Shown: in pieces, positions 62,451 through 64,000 of the stretch
Layout of the letters: every line of letters starts with the position of its first letter
Position numbering within the stretch: the stretch's first letter is position 1
Assembly: GCA_046957575.1 (NCBI GenBank)
Contig: JBKUOG010000010.1
Coordinates: 1 to 64,000 of the forward strand
Reading direction: 5' to 3'
DNA: 64,000 nt
DNA from: UMGS1370 sp046957575
GTDB lineage: Bacteria; Bacillota; Clostridia; Lachnospirales; Lachnospiraceae
Translations under genes and position numbers: made by a program
Notes under the pieces: model-generated
What the model was told of the DNA's origin: nothing
What the model saw: only the letters and a program-made list of their open reading frames with translations
Databases searched by the model: none

Positions 62451-64000
62451 TTACTTTAAGGCATTCAGAGCCTCATTCCATCTGTCGTAAGAAGCCTGAT
62501 ATACTTCCAGAACCTCATTTAATCCCATTTGTTCGCAAGTAGCAACATACTTATCCCATTCGGTTTCAATGTCTGCCACGCCAGTAATAAACTTTGCCTG
62601 CATTTCATCTACATACAAAGTAATATCTGCATACTTATTGTCGATAATATACTGCTCTTCATCGGAAAACTTCAAGATTCCCAGAGGCTCTGCCGGAAAT
62701 ACATGTTCGGTAATCTGATAAGGAATTACATTTTCTACATAGCCCTTCTGTCTTGTCTGGGCATTGCCGACTGTAGATGTAATAGCGGAACCAAATGTAT
62801 CTGCTCTTCCGAAATCTTTCCATCTAAGAAGCTGTTCCTGATATTCGGAGAAAGAGCCAAATTCTTCTGGAACGATCTGATCATAGGTATTGTCATCATT
62901 TAATACCCAGTCTGTGTTCTCAAATCCCCATGTAAATGTCTGTCCATACAAACCAGTTCCTTCTACAACTTCTTCTGTTGCAAAAGCAATATCGAACATC
63001 TTACATAATTCTTCTACATACTGACTTTCCTTGTTAATATACATACCAGATACTGCTCTGTAATCAACACGGCCTGCCAGAGTCTGAGTATCATCGTATT
63101 CGCTGGTAAGAGGGGTCATTGTTCCTAAATTCTCCCAATCACCGCCCAAATCCTGTTCAGACAGTTTCTGAGCTGCTGCTCCTGTAATATAAGCAACCTT
63201 TCCTGATTTTGCCAGCTGATCCAAAGAAGTGCTGTCCAGAGTCAGCCATTCACGATTCATCAGCTCTTCTTCATATAATTTATGTAAGAATTCATAATAG
63301 TGCTTCATCTGGTCTGTTACACGTGAATATACCACTTTTCCAGTTCCATCATCATCCATGTTCAAATTGTGCAGAGGTCCGAATGCTGCAAACAGCATTG
63401 GAACCATACCAACATCGAATCTCACATCATAGACCATACCAGGCTCTCCGTTTTTCTCTTTCAAGATTACCAGCTGGTCATAAAGCTCGTCTACTGTTTT
63501 GGGAAGTTCTGTAATACCTGCGTTTTTCAATACATCCATTCTTACATGAGGTCTGGCTGTGGTTCCTGTAGAGGTCGGACCACCAACCTGGAACAGATTA
63601 TATACTTCTCCATTTAACTGTGTTGAAGTTGCCAAAGCTTCCGGATAGTCCTCATAAGTCTTTGCCAGATTCGGCATAATATCCAAATAGTCCAGATAAT
63701 TTACAAATCTGCCGCCCAAAACTCCGTAATCATTTACCTGACTGGTTGTAAACTCATCTGTATGGAAGAAATCCGGCCAATCATTGCCTGCCAGGTAAGT
63801 AGATAAAGACTCCGCGTCAATATTAATCCATTCAATATTGATTCCAGTAACTTCTTCTACTTTTTCCCAAACCAGTCTGTCTTTGCTGACACTTAAATCA
63901 CGTCCTACAACCAGTCCTTTCACAGTAATCGGCTCTTCAACAATGGGATAAGTAGGAACATAATTTTCTACAGGAACCCTTTCTGCTGAAGCGCTTCCTG
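62451..64000 (-). CDS. carbohydrate ABC transporter substrate-binding protein, partial (5' end off window)
   Basis: The frame stays open to the right edge of the window, so at least 516 residues are present and the signal peptide is missing. The visible start SASAERVPVENYVPTYPIV looks like the linker after a lipobox. The body matches the large Lpl-type solute-binding family: EKVEEVTGINIEWINI, LAGNDWPDF, NYLDYLDIMPNLAKTY and the C-terminal DIETEWDKYVATCEQMG. It has the same plan as the binding protein at 32379-34046 but is clearly diverged. The GTG at 63923 is not the true start. Its permease genes are expected to the right of the window. Confidence 0.88.
   Translation of the reverse strand, partial: GSASAERVPVENYVPTYPIVEEPITVKGLVVGRDLSVSKDRLVWEKVEEVTGINIEWINIDAESLSTYLAGNDWPDFFHTDEFTTSQVNDYGVLGGRFVNYLDYLDIMPNLAKTYEDYPEALATSTQLNGEVYNLFQVGGPTSTGTTARPHVRMDVLKNAGITELPKTVDELYDQLVILKEKNGEPGMVYDVRFDVGMVPMLFAAFGPLHNLNMDDDGTGKVVYSRVTDQMKHYYEFLHKLYEEELMNREWLTLDSTSLDQLAKSGKVAYITGAAAQKLSEQDLGGDWENLGTMTPLTSEYDDTQTLAGRVDYRAVSGMYINKESQYVEELCKMFDIAFATEEVVEGTGLYGQTFTWGFENTDWVLNDDNTYDQIVPEEFGSFSEYQEQLLRWKDFGRADTFGSAITSTVGNAQTRQKGYVENVIPYQITEHVFPAEPLGILKFSDEEQYIIDNKYADITLYVDEMQAKFITGVADIETEWDKYVATCEQMGLNEVLEVYQASYDRWNEALNALK

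Overview
The window looks like chromosome of a gut-type anaerobic Firmicute, most likely a member of the Lachnospiraceae (Hungatella/Eisenbergiella-like; the genus cannot be fixed from sequence alone). The reasons are strong AGGAGG ribosome sites, sigma-A promoters, moderate GC, an Lpl-type sugar ABC transporter under a membrane-bound AraC regulator, a giant acyl-CoA dehydratase activase-like protein, Cys-type sulfatases and choline-binding-like wall repeats. About 40 genes are supported. No insertion sequence, CRISPR array, rRNA or prophage was seen.

Layout. 1-320: hairpins and a possible short transcript. 321-4893 (minus): corA, a rhomboid-like membrane protein, pyk and lysA, from a near-consensus promoter. 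5127-9512 (plus): a lone activase-like protein of about 1460 residues. 9670-18080 (minus): alr, an M20 amidohydrolase, a HAMP-only receptor, recJ, glyA and a DUF5107-like/TPR protein, tightly packed. 18235-25818 (minus): a secreted heparinase II-like lyase followed by two secreted proteins with wall-binding repeats. 26081-28410 (plus): tRNA-Arg(ACG), a RelA/SpoT-domain protein and a class A beta-lactamase-fold protein. 28411-40449: sulfated-glycan locus I, with two Lpl-type permeases, a binding protein, a two-domain sulfatase, an enolase-superfamily enzyme, a divergent AraC regulator and a cytoplasmic heparinase III-like lyase. 40814-43932: an aryl-sulfate sulfotransferase-like protein with a thioredoxin, and a divergent thioredoxin-reductase-like protein. 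44136-46144 (minus): an ArsR, permease, Cys-rich protein and thioredoxin module. 46327-52901 (minus): oppBCDFA plus an LD-carboxypeptidase. 53105-54088: birA. 54160-55548 (minus): an NSS-family transporter. 55681-64000 (minus): sulfated-glycan locus II, with a GH88 hydrolase, two heparinase-family lyases, a sulfatase and a binding protein that runs off the right edge.

How it works together. The two glycan loci and the secreted lyase fit uptake and breakdown of a sulfated uronic-acid polysaccharide such as heparin or heparan sulfate. A secreted lyase cuts the polymer near the wall, Lpl-type transporters import oligosaccharides, cytoplasmic lyases, sulfatases and GH88 finish them, and an AraC sensor switches the genes on. 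The substrate is inferred from families, not shown. All three sulfatase catalytic sites are of the Cys type and need a maturase that is not encoded here.

The most unusual parts are the sulfotransferase plus thioredoxin cluster, whose reductase-like partner lacks the NADPH signature and carries a thioredoxin-like tail without cysteines; the in-frame fusion of two sulfatases through a lysine run; the RelA/SpoT protein with a HEPN-like tail; and the pairing of a secreted lyase with two wall-binding proteins.
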